Assembly (NCBI RefSeq): GCF_001718835.1 | Contig: NZ_CP013443.1 | Location: 496,001-560,000 of the forward strand | Source of the DNA: Burkholderia cepacia | Lineage (GTDB): Bacteria > Pseudomonadota > Gammaproteobacteria > Burkholderiales > Burkholderiaceae | Reading direction: 5' to 3' | DNA: 64,000 nucleotides | Shown: positions 1 to 8,900 of the stretch, in pieces | How positions within the stretch are numbered: position 1 is the stretch's first letter | Layout: every line of letters begins with the position of its first letter | Program-made: the position numbers and the translations under genes | Notes under the pieces: model-generated | Databases searched by the model: none | What the model was told of the DNA's origin: nothing | What the model saw: only the letters and a program-made list of their open reading frames with translations

Positions 1-2
1 TA

Positions 3-743
3 GAAAAGACTCGAATCGACGGCCATCTACTGGGCGCAAAGATGTTCGCATGCATCGGGATCGTCCCAGTCGTGTTCTATTGGTTTGCATTTTGCGCATT
101 TGGATCATCCGGATTTCCATGGATGTGTGCGTTGGCAATTGAGATTTTCTGCCAGATTTTTGCGTACGTGCATTATTTCCTGAATCGACGGGCAAAGCGC
201 CTGGTCTGGGCAGGCGCGTCAGTATGCATCGGTTTTTTTTCCGTGTGGTTATTGCTGGGATCGTATTGGCTGTTTTATTTCTGTTGGGCGCCGATGCCTT
301 CTACGATTCGCGCAGTTGCACTTCCTGTATGCTTCGCTGCGGCGATAGGATGGGCGTGGCTGACGTGGCATATTTACGGCCGTGAGACGCGGCGGCTTGG
401 ATTGACTGAGCGCCTCTTCAGAGTGGAATCAGATCGCATTGTTTACCCGGTCGAGTCGGACACTGTAATCGGCACCGTTGAGGGGCCTGGCGCGTTGATC
501 ACCGTTCCATATTGGCTAGTCTCCACCGTGGGGCCGATCCTCATCGGCTATGCGATGCTGTCCGGGCGCGTGTTCGAAAAGACCGGCGGGCCGCATGGGG
601 TGTTCATCATTCTTTCGGCTTTTAGTCTCCCCATTACTTGCTGGCTCGTGAGCAAAATTTTTGTGCGGTTTGCCTATTTTCAAATCTACCTGCCACTCAA
701 ACTCGAGCGTGAGACGGGCAAGAAGGTGATCTTTGATCGATGA
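3..743 (+). CDS. multi-pass membrane protein, possible immunity protein (5' partial)
   Basis: The frame is open to the left edge, so the start lies outside the window; the first internal ATG is at 42. The product is very hydrophobic, with about five or six predicted membrane segments and a basic C-terminus ending in KKVIFDR. It is a diverged relative of the protein at 1800-2546: both have an early EK-x-R motif, a central FYF-x3-PMPS-x-(I/V)R motif and a basic last helix followed by a short charged tail. The two copies flank a toxin-like membrane protein next to T6SS genes. From that context I infer an immunity or accessory role for a membrane-acting effector. No known family was recognised with certainty. 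Confidence 0.6.
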   Translation, partial: EKTRIDGHLLGAKMFACIGIVPVVFYWFAFCAFGSSGFPWMCALAIEIFCQIFAYVHYFLNRRAKRLVWAGASVCIGFFSVWLLLGSYWLFYFCWAPMPSTIRAVALPVCFAAAIGWAWLTWHIYGRETRRLGLTERLFRVESDRIVYPVESDTVIGTVEGPGALITVPYWLVSTVGPILIGYAMLSGRVFEKTGGPHGVFIILSAFSLPITCWLVSKIFVRFAYFQIYLPLKLERETGKKVIFDR

Positions 744-849
744 TCGATTACATGCGGTTGGGCGGCATGCGTCGTTATTTCTGACGATGTTGATGTTGTC
801 TGGAGGACCCTCGAAGACTCGGGACGTTGATATTGCAGCGGCCCGAAAG

Positions 850-1434
850 ATGTTCGGTCATAGTCCGATCTTGGCTGTTTTGATGTCCATCTGCTGTGCC
901 AGTGTTCAAGCTCAAACGGCTGGCGGAGATCACGACACGATTCGCACCGTGGCGGGGGCGCTCACGATTTCGAAAGTCGAGCATATGGCTGGTGATGGCG
1001 TTGCCGGCCATGTCGATCTCGGCGGCAAGCGCTTCGATGAGCTTTACGGCTCACGCCATATGTACTACCCGGAACTGGACGACAAGAGCGGCGCCATATC
1101 GAGAATGGTGATGGAGGATTTCAGTGGAGGCTTCTCGGATCCACCATCCACCTCTTTGTACGATTTCCGCCGTACGCCTCCCGCGGCAGTGCCGATCAGC
1201 AGCAAGTTGGATATAGACGATGTGCGCTGGCAGCCTGGCACGGTGCTGCTGCACGCCGGCGACAAGTGGTACACGTTCGCCAATGTGTTACAAGTTAAAA
1301 AGCACGAAAATAATGGCGATCGCGGCTGGTGCGGCCGAAGGAATGGCGGAGACGGCCAAGGCGTCGGCGAAAGCATGGACAGGCGCCTTCAAAGGGGCAG
1401 GGGGGATTGCTTTCATATTGACGATCGGCCTTGA
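850..1434 (+). CDS. secreted protein of unknown function with abnormal C-terminus
   Basis: The start at 850 gives a clean signal peptide (MFGHSPILAVLMSICCASVQA, cut before Q); the frame also allows a TTG start at 733, which overlaps the previous gene. The mature part is polar and contains YPELDD and VLLHAGDKWYTF, suggesting a small periplasmic domain. No family was recognised. The last 40 or so residues read through the next gene in another frame and are rich in Gly, Arg and Asp without structure. The natural stop may therefore have been lost, or a frameshift or deletion has joined this gene to the next. It lies in the presumed effector/immunity island. Confidence 0.5.
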   Translation: MFGHSPILAVLMSICCASVQAQTAGGDHDTIRTVAGALTISKVEHMAGDGVAGHVDLGGKRFDELYGSRHMYYPELDDKSGAISRMVMEDFSGGFSDPPSTSLYDFRRTPPAAVPISSKLDIDDVRWQPGTVLLHAGDKWYTFANVLQVKKHENNGDRGWCGRRNGGDGQGVGESMDRRLQRGRGDCFHIDDRP

Positions 1435-1798
1435 TGTAGCCGAGTGGTATCACGATTATGAGCAGATAAATCCGGACGGGACGAGGGGTAAGGGGCTTGC
1501 CGATCTCGTTGCCAAGGTAGGTATCGATATTGTAGCTGCAGGTATTTCATCCATACTTGGGGCGGGTGTCTACTATCTGCTCACGACTGCTCTCACGGGA
1601 TTCGGTGTTGCGGTGGGAGGCTGGGTGGCTCTTGTCGTGATAGGTGTAACGGCATTTTTATTTTATGTGATTGGTGTTGCGGATAATCACTACCTTTATA
1701 CGAAAAAGGCGACGGGATTGGCCCGAAGGGCCATGAGATATCTCGAGAAAACGTACCCGAAAGATTATGACGGTTATCCGATGATTGTTGCCTACTGA
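1313..1798 (+). CDS. small membrane protein resembling the C-terminal part of a pore-forming T6SS effector
   Basis: Starting at the ATG at 1313 gives 161 residues: an Ala-rich amphipathic N-terminus (GAAEGMAETAKASAKAW), a short hydrophobic segment, a polar stretch (WYHDYEQINPDGTRGK), two long hydrophobic helices of about 20 residues each, and a polar tail ending MIVAY. This resembles the hydrophobic C-terminal hairpin of VasX- or colicin-type pore formers, but without their large N-terminal region. The gene overlaps the tail of 850-1434 in another frame and has no good ribosome site, so it may be the surviving 3' end of a larger effector gene. The flanking paralogous membrane proteins would fit immunity proteins. 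Function is inferred only. Confidence 0.45.
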   Translation: MAIAAGAAEGMAETAKASAKAWTGAFKGAGGIAFILTIGLDVAEWYHDYEQINPDGTRGKGLADLVAKVGIDIVAAGISSILGAGVYYLLTTALTGFGVAVGGWVALVVIGVTAFLFYVIGVADNHYLYTKKATGLARRAMRYLEKTYPKDYDGYPMIVAY

Positions 1799-1799
1799 G

Positions 1800-2546
1800 A
1801 TGATGGAAAAAAGAGAGTTATCCGGAAGATATGGTGTGCTTTTTAGAACAAATCTGGGATTTGGGATTTTTCTGATCGGATGTGCCTACGTGCTAGGACT
1901 GCCTCTATTTGTCGGGAGCACTCTCCCGTTGGAAATATCCATTATCGTGGTGCTGATTACTGTCGTTGGGCAGGCTGTCGTGTGGCGTGCCGATGGCGGG
2001 CGAGGGCGTCTTTGCTCGTATGGGATATTCAGCATCCTCGTAATGTGTTCGGCATATTTTCTTGTAGTCGGGATTTCGTGGGCGTTCTACTTTTCATACA
2101 CGCCGATGCCATCGATGGTCCGCTTCATCTGCATCGGCGCAGCGGTAGTGCTTACTCTTCTATGGGTGATCGTGACCGGTCGTCGGGTATCTGCAATACT
2201 TGAGAGGCCTGAATTTGTTGAGCAAGTATTCAAGGACGTCGGGAGCGAGATTCAATACCGATTGGCGGGGATGCAGCAATTGAGCTCATTCGCCGACAAT
2301 CGCGGTCCGATCGAACGCATGGGCTTGGGGATCGTACTGTTGGCGGCTCCTGCGGTGTTCCTGTCCGGACGAATATTGACGCCTTTTGACGCGTCAAGGG
2401 ATTTGCTCTTGTTCGTGACGTTGCTCTTGTGCCCGTGTTCTCAGCTTCTCGCCGGCATTATCGTAAAAGGGTACTTGATTATGATTCGCTTGCCGCGTCG
2501 ATTGGAGCGTATCCACCAGAAGCCGGTCGTATTGGTGGGCGATTGA
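1800..2546 (+). CDS. multi-pass membrane protein, possible immunity protein
   Basis: The frame could start at 1785, but the ATG pair at 1800/1803 gives MMEKRELSG, which aligns with the EKTRIDG start region of the gene at the left edge, so 1800 was chosen. It begins right at the stop of the preceding toxin-like gene, suggesting co-translation. About six hydrophobic segments are visible, with the shared FYFSYTPMPSMVR motif after the third and a basic end (RLPRRLERIHQ). Being a paralogue of the first gene, placed directly after a possible pore-former, it is a candidate immunity protein. This is inference from position and topology; no family name is certain. Confidence 0.6.
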   Translation: MMEKRELSGRYGVLFRTNLGFGIFLIGCAYVLGLPLFVGSTLPLEISIIVVLITVVGQAVVWRADGGRGRLCSYGIFSILVMCSAYFLVVGISWAFYFSYTPMPSMVRFICIGAAVVLTLLWVIVTGRRVSAILERPEFVEQVFKDVGSEIQYRLAGMQQLSSFADNRGPIERMGLGIVLLAAPAVFLSGRILTPFDASRDLLLFVTLLLCPCSQLLAGIIVKGYLIMIRLPRRLERIHQKPVVLVGD

Positions 2547-2570
2547 GGTCGGAGGGCGGTCTGTCGACGC

Positions 2571-2852
2571 GTGGTGGCCCATAGAGGGGGCCGACGGCCG
2601 GCTTGGCGCGGAAGTCGCCGGAATGACGCGCGGATCGTGCTCGATGATAGCGGTCTGATCCCCAGGACACAGATCGTGTCGGCTCAACGGACCTGGGTAG
2701 CATTCCGGGACGCTGAATGTGACTTCAGGACAAGTGCGAGCGGTGGTGCGCACCAATGGCTGATCGCCAATCATGCGCAATGCCTCGCGGAATTGACTGA
2801 GCAACGAACGAAGGTTCTCGAGGATTACCTGAAACGGGCACAGGACGAGTGA
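2571..2852 (+). pseudogene. LprI-like lysozyme inhibitor, C-terminal fragment
   Basis: The C-terminal half matches the LprI/DUF1311 pattern: AQRTWVAFRDAECDF, then an AQCLAELTEQR helix and a final VLEDYLKRAQ. These are family hallmarks (aromatic W, RDAEC, AELT-x-QR). The N-terminal 35 residues are Arg-rich, lack a signal peptide and do not resemble the family, so the secreted N-terminal half has been lost. LprI-type proteins inhibit lysozyme in the periplasm. Only 20 bases downstream is the tail of a lysozyme-like protein, so this was probably the immunity partner of a muramidase effector. It could still be expressed, but without export it should not work. Confidence 0.55.
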
Positions 2853-3056
2853 GCGTCCGCGTGTCGGGGCCGGTTGATCGAAGTCGGCATCAATGCAACG
2901 AAGCTCGGTTACGTCAGAACGGGCGAGATCGAGAAAGCCGTGGCATTGCTGCGCAACGAATGGGCATGTATGCCAGGCACGAGTCAAGATCAAGGCTACA
3001 CGATGGCGCAACTCAAGGCCGATTTCGATAAGTATGTAAAGGAGTTCAGTAATTGA
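2853..3056 (+). pseudogene. lysozyme-like (lambda endolysin / GH104-type) C-terminal fragment
   Basis: In the same frame as the LprI fragment, directly after its stop, lies about 60 residues including IEKAVALLRNEWACMPG and a final LKADFDKYVKEFSN. The pattern (aliphatic helix, NxWAxxPG, then a Gln-containing segment and a terminal amphipathic helix) is that of the last part of lambda-R-type muramidases (SNIWASLPG). No catalytic region is present upstream. Its stop codon overlaps the TTG start of the next gene, as expected if the intact gene was once translationally coupled to it. I infer a deletion that removed most of a peptidoglycan-degrading T6SS effector. Confidence 0.5.
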
Positions 3057-3709
3057 AACTGCGTGCGTCGTTGTTCCTGTCGATATCGATGCTGGCCTGG
3101 TGCGCGGCATTGGAGGCTCAGGTGGCTCGCGTTGCAGCGGCGGACGCCGCGCAGATCGAGGCGACCGTCAAGCAATACTACTCACTGTCACACGCTGACG
3201 CGTCGTGCCGTTTCAGCCGTACCGACGGCAACGGCATGCCGCTGGACCGCCGCGTGCATCACCGCGCGTATCGCGACGCGCAGTATACGAGGATATTCAA
3301 GACGGTCTTTTCTCATGCACTGTTCGCGCTGATGAAAAGAACGTGCGTCGATTCCGACAAGGTGACTGGAATGCTCGACGTACGCTTGTCCGACTCCGAG
3401 ATCGACAGCGATCCATCGAACTATGGCAATGACGTGCGAATGAAGGTTACGCGTCCCGTGAGGATCCTGGTCGCGGATCCATCGCGCGTACGAGTCCGTG
3501 TCGACTGGTCCGAGATGGTGAAGGGCACCCGCAAGCCTTATTCGGTGGGGCGCTCGGACGTCATCCTCGTCAAGGAAGGCGATGCGTGGTTGATCGACGA
3601 CGTTTATTCACTGGGTGTGGCGGATGGACCGCCGTCGCAGCTCGATATGTCGATCCAGGATTTCGAGCAGTCGCCGGGCGTTGTCCGTCTGCGTGGGAAC
3701 GCGCCGTAG
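3053..3709 (+). CDS. secreted DUF3828-like protein, possible immunity protein
   Basis: The TTG start at 3053 is preceded by GGAG (3041) at good spacing and gives a signal peptide (MKLRASLFLSISMLAWCAALEA). The mature protein has the layout of the DUF3828 group of NTF2-like proteins: an N-terminal helix (IEATVKQYYSL), a polar middle, and C-terminal strands ending in DVILVKEGDAWLIDDVY. The start overlaps the stop of the lysozyme remnant. A periplasmic protein following a muramidase-effector remnant suggests a protective role, but this is position-based. No enzyme residues were recognised. Confidence 0.6.
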   Translation: MKLRASLFLSISMLAWCAALEAQVARVAAADAAQIEATVKQYYSLSHADASCRFSRTDGNGMPLDRRVHHRAYRDAQYTRIFKTVFSHALFALMKRTCVDSDKVTGMLDVRLSDSEIDSDPSNYGNDVRMKVTRPVRILVADPSRVRVRVDWSEMVKGTRKPYSVGRSDVILVKEGDAWLIDDVYSLGVADGPPSQLDMSIQDFEQSPGVVRLRGNAP

Positions 3710-3958
3710 CGCATGGTGAGCGGCGTGCTGACGTCGCCCTCACAAGGTGGCGGCTGCCCCCCAAGCCCCCCGCAACTCGCTGCCCGATCCCGGAACTCGA
3801 TCGTGCGCATTGCGAGCGTCCAGTCGAGCAGCCCGTGATCTCATTCCCGACCGGCCGGCAGATCGCCAAAATCAGGCAAGACCCGGCCGGCGCGCAATGC
3901 AACGTTCATGTCCGCCGACAAGCGTCGAATACGGACCCGCACAATCCCCGCCCCCCGC

Positions 3959-4906
3959 TCACTGCCCCACCCGGAACTCGATCCTTCGATTCCGCGCCCG
4001 CCCATCCGCCGTATCGTTCGGCGCGATCGGCTGGTCCGGCCCGACGCCCGTCGTCGTCATCTGCTGCGGCGGGATGCTCTTCGTGATCAGGTAGCCTTTC
4101 ACCGCATCCGCGCGCGCCTGGCTCAGCGCGATGTTCGACGTGCGGTTCCCCGAGTTGTCGGTGTGGCCGATGATGTCGACCGTGCGGTTCTGCATCTTCG
4201 AGAGCGCGGCCGCCATCTGGTCGAGGATCAGCTTGCCCTGCGGCGTGAGCGTTGCGCTGCCCGTCTCGAACTCGATCGTCCGGTTCGCGAGCGTCTGGTC
4301 GAGCACGCCCTGTTCGGACGCCGATACGCGCAGCCCGTTCTTGATCGTATAGGTCGGGTTCAGCGTGTTCGCCATGTCGCTCGCGAGCTGCTGGCGCTGC
4401 GCTTCGTTGTGCACCTCGCCCTTCATCTCGATCTGCGTGCCGTTGATCTTCAACTGCCCCTTGCTGATCTGCTTGAGCTGCGCGCCGAGCAGCTTCTGCA
4501 CGTTCGCGCTCCAGTTCGGCGGCGTGGCGACGTCGCCGACCTCGATCTGGTCGACGACGTTCGTCGCGCCGTAGGTATCGCGCAGCTTCTGCAGCACGGC
4601 GGCCTTGGTCGCCTCGTCGGGCACCTTGCCGCCGACGACCACCTGGCCGGGTGTCGCCGTCGCGGGCGGCGGCGCCAGTGTCGTGGTCGCGGCGGCCGGA
4701 TGCGCGGCCGTGCCGGACGTCAGCGACGCGGGCGCGGCGGTCGCCGGCAGCGCGCTCGTCTGTACGGTGCCGTTGCCGACCGGCGTGACCGTCGCGCCCG
4801 TGTTCTGCGCGAAGCTGCTGGCGCCGGCGGCGAGCAGGCCGGCGGCGACGAGGGCGGCGATGACGGGCGAGAAGCGCGCGCGGCGGGCGTGATTCGTGTT
4901 GCGCAT
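3959..4906 (-). CDS. OmpA-family peptidoglycan-binding protein with BON domain, T6SS-linked
   Basis: The ATG at 4906 was chosen because GGAGG lies 8 bases upstream and a signal peptide follows (RRARFSPVIAALVAAGLLAAG, ending SSFAQ). After an Ala/Thr/Pro-rich linker comes a BON-like domain (VVVGGKVPDEATKAAVLQKL ... NVVDQIEV) and a second similar half (GEVHNEAQRQQLASDM). The last 120 residues are an OmpA C-terminal domain with TVDIIGHTDNSGN and RARNRRIEF, which bind peptidoglycan. The start is 4 bases after the tagF stop, so it is the last gene of the tssM-tagF-ompA unit. A likely job is anchoring the T6SS or its envelope complex to the wall; this is inferred from location. Confidence 0.85.
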   Translation of the reverse strand: MRNTNHARRARFSPVIAALVAAGLLAAGASSFAQNTGATVTPVGNGTVQTSALPATAAPASLTSGTAAHPAAATTTLAPPPATATPGQVVVGGKVPDEATKAAVLQKLRDTYGATNVVDQIEVGDVATPPNWSANVQKLLGAQLKQISKGQLKINGTQIEMKGEVHNEAQRQQLASDMANTLNPTYTIKNGLRVSASEQGVLDQTLANRTIEFETGSATLTPQGKLILDQMAAALSKMQNRTVDIIGHTDNSGNRTSNIALSQARADAVKGYLITKSIPPQQMTTTGVGPDQPIAPNDTADGRARNRRIEFRVGQ

Positions 4907-4910
4907 GCTG

Positions 4911-5900
4911 TCAGCCTCCGATGAACGCTTCACGGAACGCGTCGATGGCGACGCGCAGCGAGAGTTGCGGTTGGTCGAGGTAGCTGACGAGCTTGCTGAT
5001 CTGGTGATCGTTTTGCGCATGGGCGTCGATCCACTCGGGATCGTCGATGTCGATGTTGTGGGCGGCGTAGGTCTGCGGGTCGACGACGCTCAGCAGCGTC
5101 TTGGCCGACGCGCCGTTGAAGCCGATGATGAGCCGTTCGCGCTCGGCGATCGTGCCGATGAAGATCGCGAGCTCGAAATCGGCCTGCGCGACGAACGGCG
5201 CGATCAGTTCGAGCCAGAACGCGGCGACGAGGCTGCGGTAGAACGGATCGACCGGCAGCGGCAGCGTGAGGCCGCGCTCGATGTGCGACGAGCCGCTCTG
5301 CATCACCGGCCGCAGCAGCGAGCCGAGCGCGAGCATCGCGCCGCGCAGCCGCACGGGATGACCGCTGTCGAGCAGCATCGCCTGGAGGCCGTACAGCGAC
5401 TGGTGTTCGACGAAATCGTTGAAGGTGCCGTCATGCGACGTGCCGGGGCCGCCGACGTCGATCGGCACCTGCGTGTCGCCGAGCGCCTGCAGCGCGCCGG
5501 GCGGCTCGTCCTTGCCGAGCAGCGGCGGGATCTGCGTGGCGACGCGCGACCACAGCCGCGCGAACGCGAGCGGGCTGCGCGCGAGGAACGCGAGCGGCCG
5601 GTCGACCTCGAGCGCCGTTGCGCCGAGGAACGGGAAGCGGCGCATCGACACGTCGTGGCTCGCGACCATGTGGCCCGCGATCGCGAGCTTGCTGCGCGAG
5701 CCGAGGAACGCGAAATGCATCGGCTTCGCATCCTCGTAGACGAGCTTCCAGCGCGGATCTTCCGCGAGCAGTTCGAGCGCCTGCGCGATCCAGCGGTCGA
5801 GCGTCTGCAGCAACTGCGGATTGTGCGGGCTCTTCACGAAGTCGCCGCGCGACGGAATCTTGCCGAAGTAGGCGATTTGCGCCTGTACGGTTTGCGTCAT
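4911..5900 (-). CDS. tagF: T6SS-associated protein TagF
   Basis: The N-terminus QIAYFGKIPSRGDFVKSPHN is the signature of the TagF/DUF2094 family, an alpha/beta protein that restrains T6SS assembly after translation, best studied in Pseudomonas aeruginosa. The product is 329 residues, typical of the stand-alone form without a fused PppA phosphatase domain. The start codon at 5900 overlaps the tssM stop (ATGA), which indicates translational coupling. The gene sits between tssM and the OmpA/BON protein in one minus-strand unit. Confidence 0.9.
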   Translation of the reverse strand: MTQTVQAQIAYFGKIPSRGDFVKSPHNPQLLQTLDRWIAQALELLAEDPRWKLVYEDAKPMHFAFLGSRSKLAIAGHMVASHDVSMRRFPFLGATALEVDRPLAFLARSPLAFARLWSRVATQIPPLLGKDEPPGALQALGDTQVPIDVGGPGTSHDGTFNDFVEHQSLYGLQAMLLDSGHPVRLRGAMLALGSLLRPVMQSGSSHIERGLTLPLPVDPFYRSLVAAFWLELIAPFVAQADFELAIFIGTIAERERLIIGFNGASAKTLLSVVDPQTYAAHNIDIDDPEWIDAHAQNDHQISKLVSYLDQPQLSLRVAIDAFREAFIGG

Positions 5901-8900
5901 TGCGCCCCCTGTGCATTCGTTGCGTTGGCGGCCGCGACGGCCGGCGCGGCCGGCGCGGCCGGGACTGCACCCGATGCACCCGACGCGCCCGCGCCCGGCT
6001 GGGCGGTGGCGTTGACGGCCGAGCCCGCGCCGACGTCGGCGACCGACGACGGCAGCTGCAGGCCGCGCAGGCTCTGCTGCTGCGGCTGGTCGCTGCCCCC
6101 GCCGCCGGACGGTTGCGACGTGCTGATGATGCGCATCGTCACCGACACGTTCACGCTGCCCTGCGCCCACGTCAGGTCGAAGGTGCCGTCCGGACGGCGC
6201 TTGCGTTGCGCCGAGTTGATCAGCTTCTCGAGGCCGTAGCGGCCCGGCTCGTTGACGAGCTGCACCGTGCGGCCGTCGAAGGTCGTCGCGGACAGCGTCG
6301 CGCCCGGCGAGCCCTGCGGGTTCGGCCACACGAAGTTGGTCCACTGCGGCGGCGTGTTGCGGTAGCGCAGTTGCTGGCCGTCGATCGCGATCGTGTATTC
6401 CGTCGTGCCCGTGCTCGGCTGCGGCAGGATCTGGAACACGGTCTGCGGCTCGGACGACGCGGCCGCACTCGCACTGCCTGCCGCACCGCCCGCGAGCGGC
6501 GCGACCCAGCGCGCGAAACCGTTCGTGAAGTCCGGCGTGAGGCCGATGCCCATGTCGCCCCACGTGCGGGCGGCGAGGGTGTCGCCGCGGCGCACCGCGA
6601 GCGGTCCGAGCGTCGTGCCGACGAACTTCGCGATCGAGCCGTCCGGGCCGAACACCTGCGCGATCTCACCGGCGCCGGCCTCGACCTTCGCGCTCGCCGC
6701 GAACGGGTACTTCGTCGCGAGCGAGTTCTGGAACGGCTGGTAGACCTGCGCGTTCCACACCTTGTTGACTTCGGCGCTGGCCGGCTGGATCACGACCGCG
6801 AACGCCTGCATCAGCGGCCGCACGAGCAGCGGACGCAGCGACTTGCGTTGCGAATCGGTGAGGCCGGTCAGCATCTGTTCGTCGACGAGCTTCAGCGAAT
6901 CGGCGAGTTCCGAACCGTTGCCGTCGAGCGTCTGCTGCATCAGCTGGCGCGCGCCCGGGCCCGGGTCGCCCTGGTTCTTGATCACGTTGAAGCGCGTGCG
7001 GACCTTCGACAGCGACTCCATGTAGCCCTTGAGCATCGACGTGCCGTCATGCACTGCGACGATCCGCGCGAGCCCGATGAATTCCTGGCCGATCGGACCC
7101 ATCGGCACCTCGGCCGGATTGCCGTTGATGTCGATGTTGGCGGCCGCCACCTGGCCGGCCGGCGAGCGCGAGAACAGTTGCTTGACCCAGTTCACGACGC
7201 CCGTCTGCGCCTTCTTGATCGTCACGTTCGCGAGCGACGGGTTGTCCCACGACGTCTGGTCGTACGCGGTCTCGAGGATCTTGCGGATCGGCGAATCCTG
7301 CGGGTCGCCGAGGCGGTTCATCCCGTCGACGGCCTGGCCGAAGCTGCTGAAGCCCTGCACCGCGATGCCCTGCATGAACTTCTGCCAGTGCTGCGCGTAC
7401 TCGGTCTTGTACATGCCGACCAGCGTCTTCTGGATCTGCTCGGGGCTGCCCTCGAGCGTCAGGTCGTCCTGCGTCGACGTGTTCAGCACCCAGTCCTTCG
7501 CCTGCAGTTCCTTGGTCGCCGCGTCGCGGATCGCCGGCTGCACGTAGTCGAACCACGCTTCGCGCGTGAACGTGCCCGGAATCGCATAGCTGCCTGCCAC
7601 GAGCCCCTGGTTGCCGTCGCCGACGATGCGCGCGATGGTCATCGGCGCGAAGCGGGTCGATGCGCGCGCCTTGATTTCCTCGTACACGCGCTGGCGGGCC
7701 GGCATGCCGCGCACGACGCGGCGCAGGTTCTCGCGGGTCTGGTCGACGAGCGCGAGGTTCGCGTCGATCATCGGCCAGTCGTCGTCGTTCACGCGCGACA
7801 GGTAGAACGAGATCATGCGCTCCGCGCTCTTGATCATCTCGTCGCGCGGCATGTTGCCGCGATTCGTCTCGAGCCAGCCGCGCCAGAAGCGGGCGAGCTG
7901 GTCGGTCAGGTGCGCCTGCTCGACGTGGCGCTTGTCGGACAGCATCAGGTACGTCTTGAGCGCGTTGTACGCGTCCTGCACGTTGGTCGGCGACGCGTCG
8001 CTGTAGAGGCCGCCCTGCGGTGCGGCCGGCTGTTGCGCTGCGGCCGGCGCGGTGCCGGACGCGGCCAGTGCGGCACCGGCCTGCGGCGCGGCGCCTGCCG
8101 CGTTCGTCGAGACCGGGATCGCGCCACCCTGCACGGCGCCCGATTCGGGCGGGCGCGTCATCGGGACGAGCTGTTCGGGGTGCGCGTTCACGTCCTTCAT
8201 GAACGACGCGAGATTCTGCGACACGGGGGCCAGCAGGATCTGGCGCACGCCGTTGTAATACTCGGTCAGCAGGTGCTGCTCGAGACGGTCGCCCTGGTAC
8301 AGGCCGAGCGACACCGAGACCGGCTTGTCGCGGCGGAACTGCTCGAGCTGCTCGATCCGGTCTTCGAGGATGTCCATTGCCTGCAGGCGCGACTGCAGGT
8401 CGTTGCGGCCCTGCTGCAGGCGCGTGACGTTGTCGAGGTCGGCCTGCACGTTCGCGACGAGCTGCTGGTTGCCGATCGTCGACCAGGTCCAGCCGCCCAG
8501 CGCGAGCGCGAGCGCCGCGACGAAGCCGAAGAAGGTCGCGTAGCGCAACCGGGTCTTGGTCGGGCTCGCGAACTGCCGCACCGTCTGGCGGTCCGCGAAG
8601 ATCACCTTCGAGAACAGGTCGCGCAGGAAGAAGCCGTTCTTCGAGAACGCACTGTGCGGCTTCGGCAGCGCGCTGCCGTCGAGGCCGAAGCGTTGCGCGA
8701 TGCGCTGCGCGGCCGCGCTGTTGGTTTCGCCTTCCTGCAAGGCGCTGGTGAAGTAGAAGCCGCGGAAGATCGGCTTGTACTGGAACGGGTTGTTCTCGAA
8801 CAGCGTCGCGAGGAACGCGCGCAGCGACGGCTTGATCGTCGAGAATTCGAGCGGGAAGCTCAGCTGGCCCGGCGACAGCTGGTTGCCGCGCGACAGCGAC

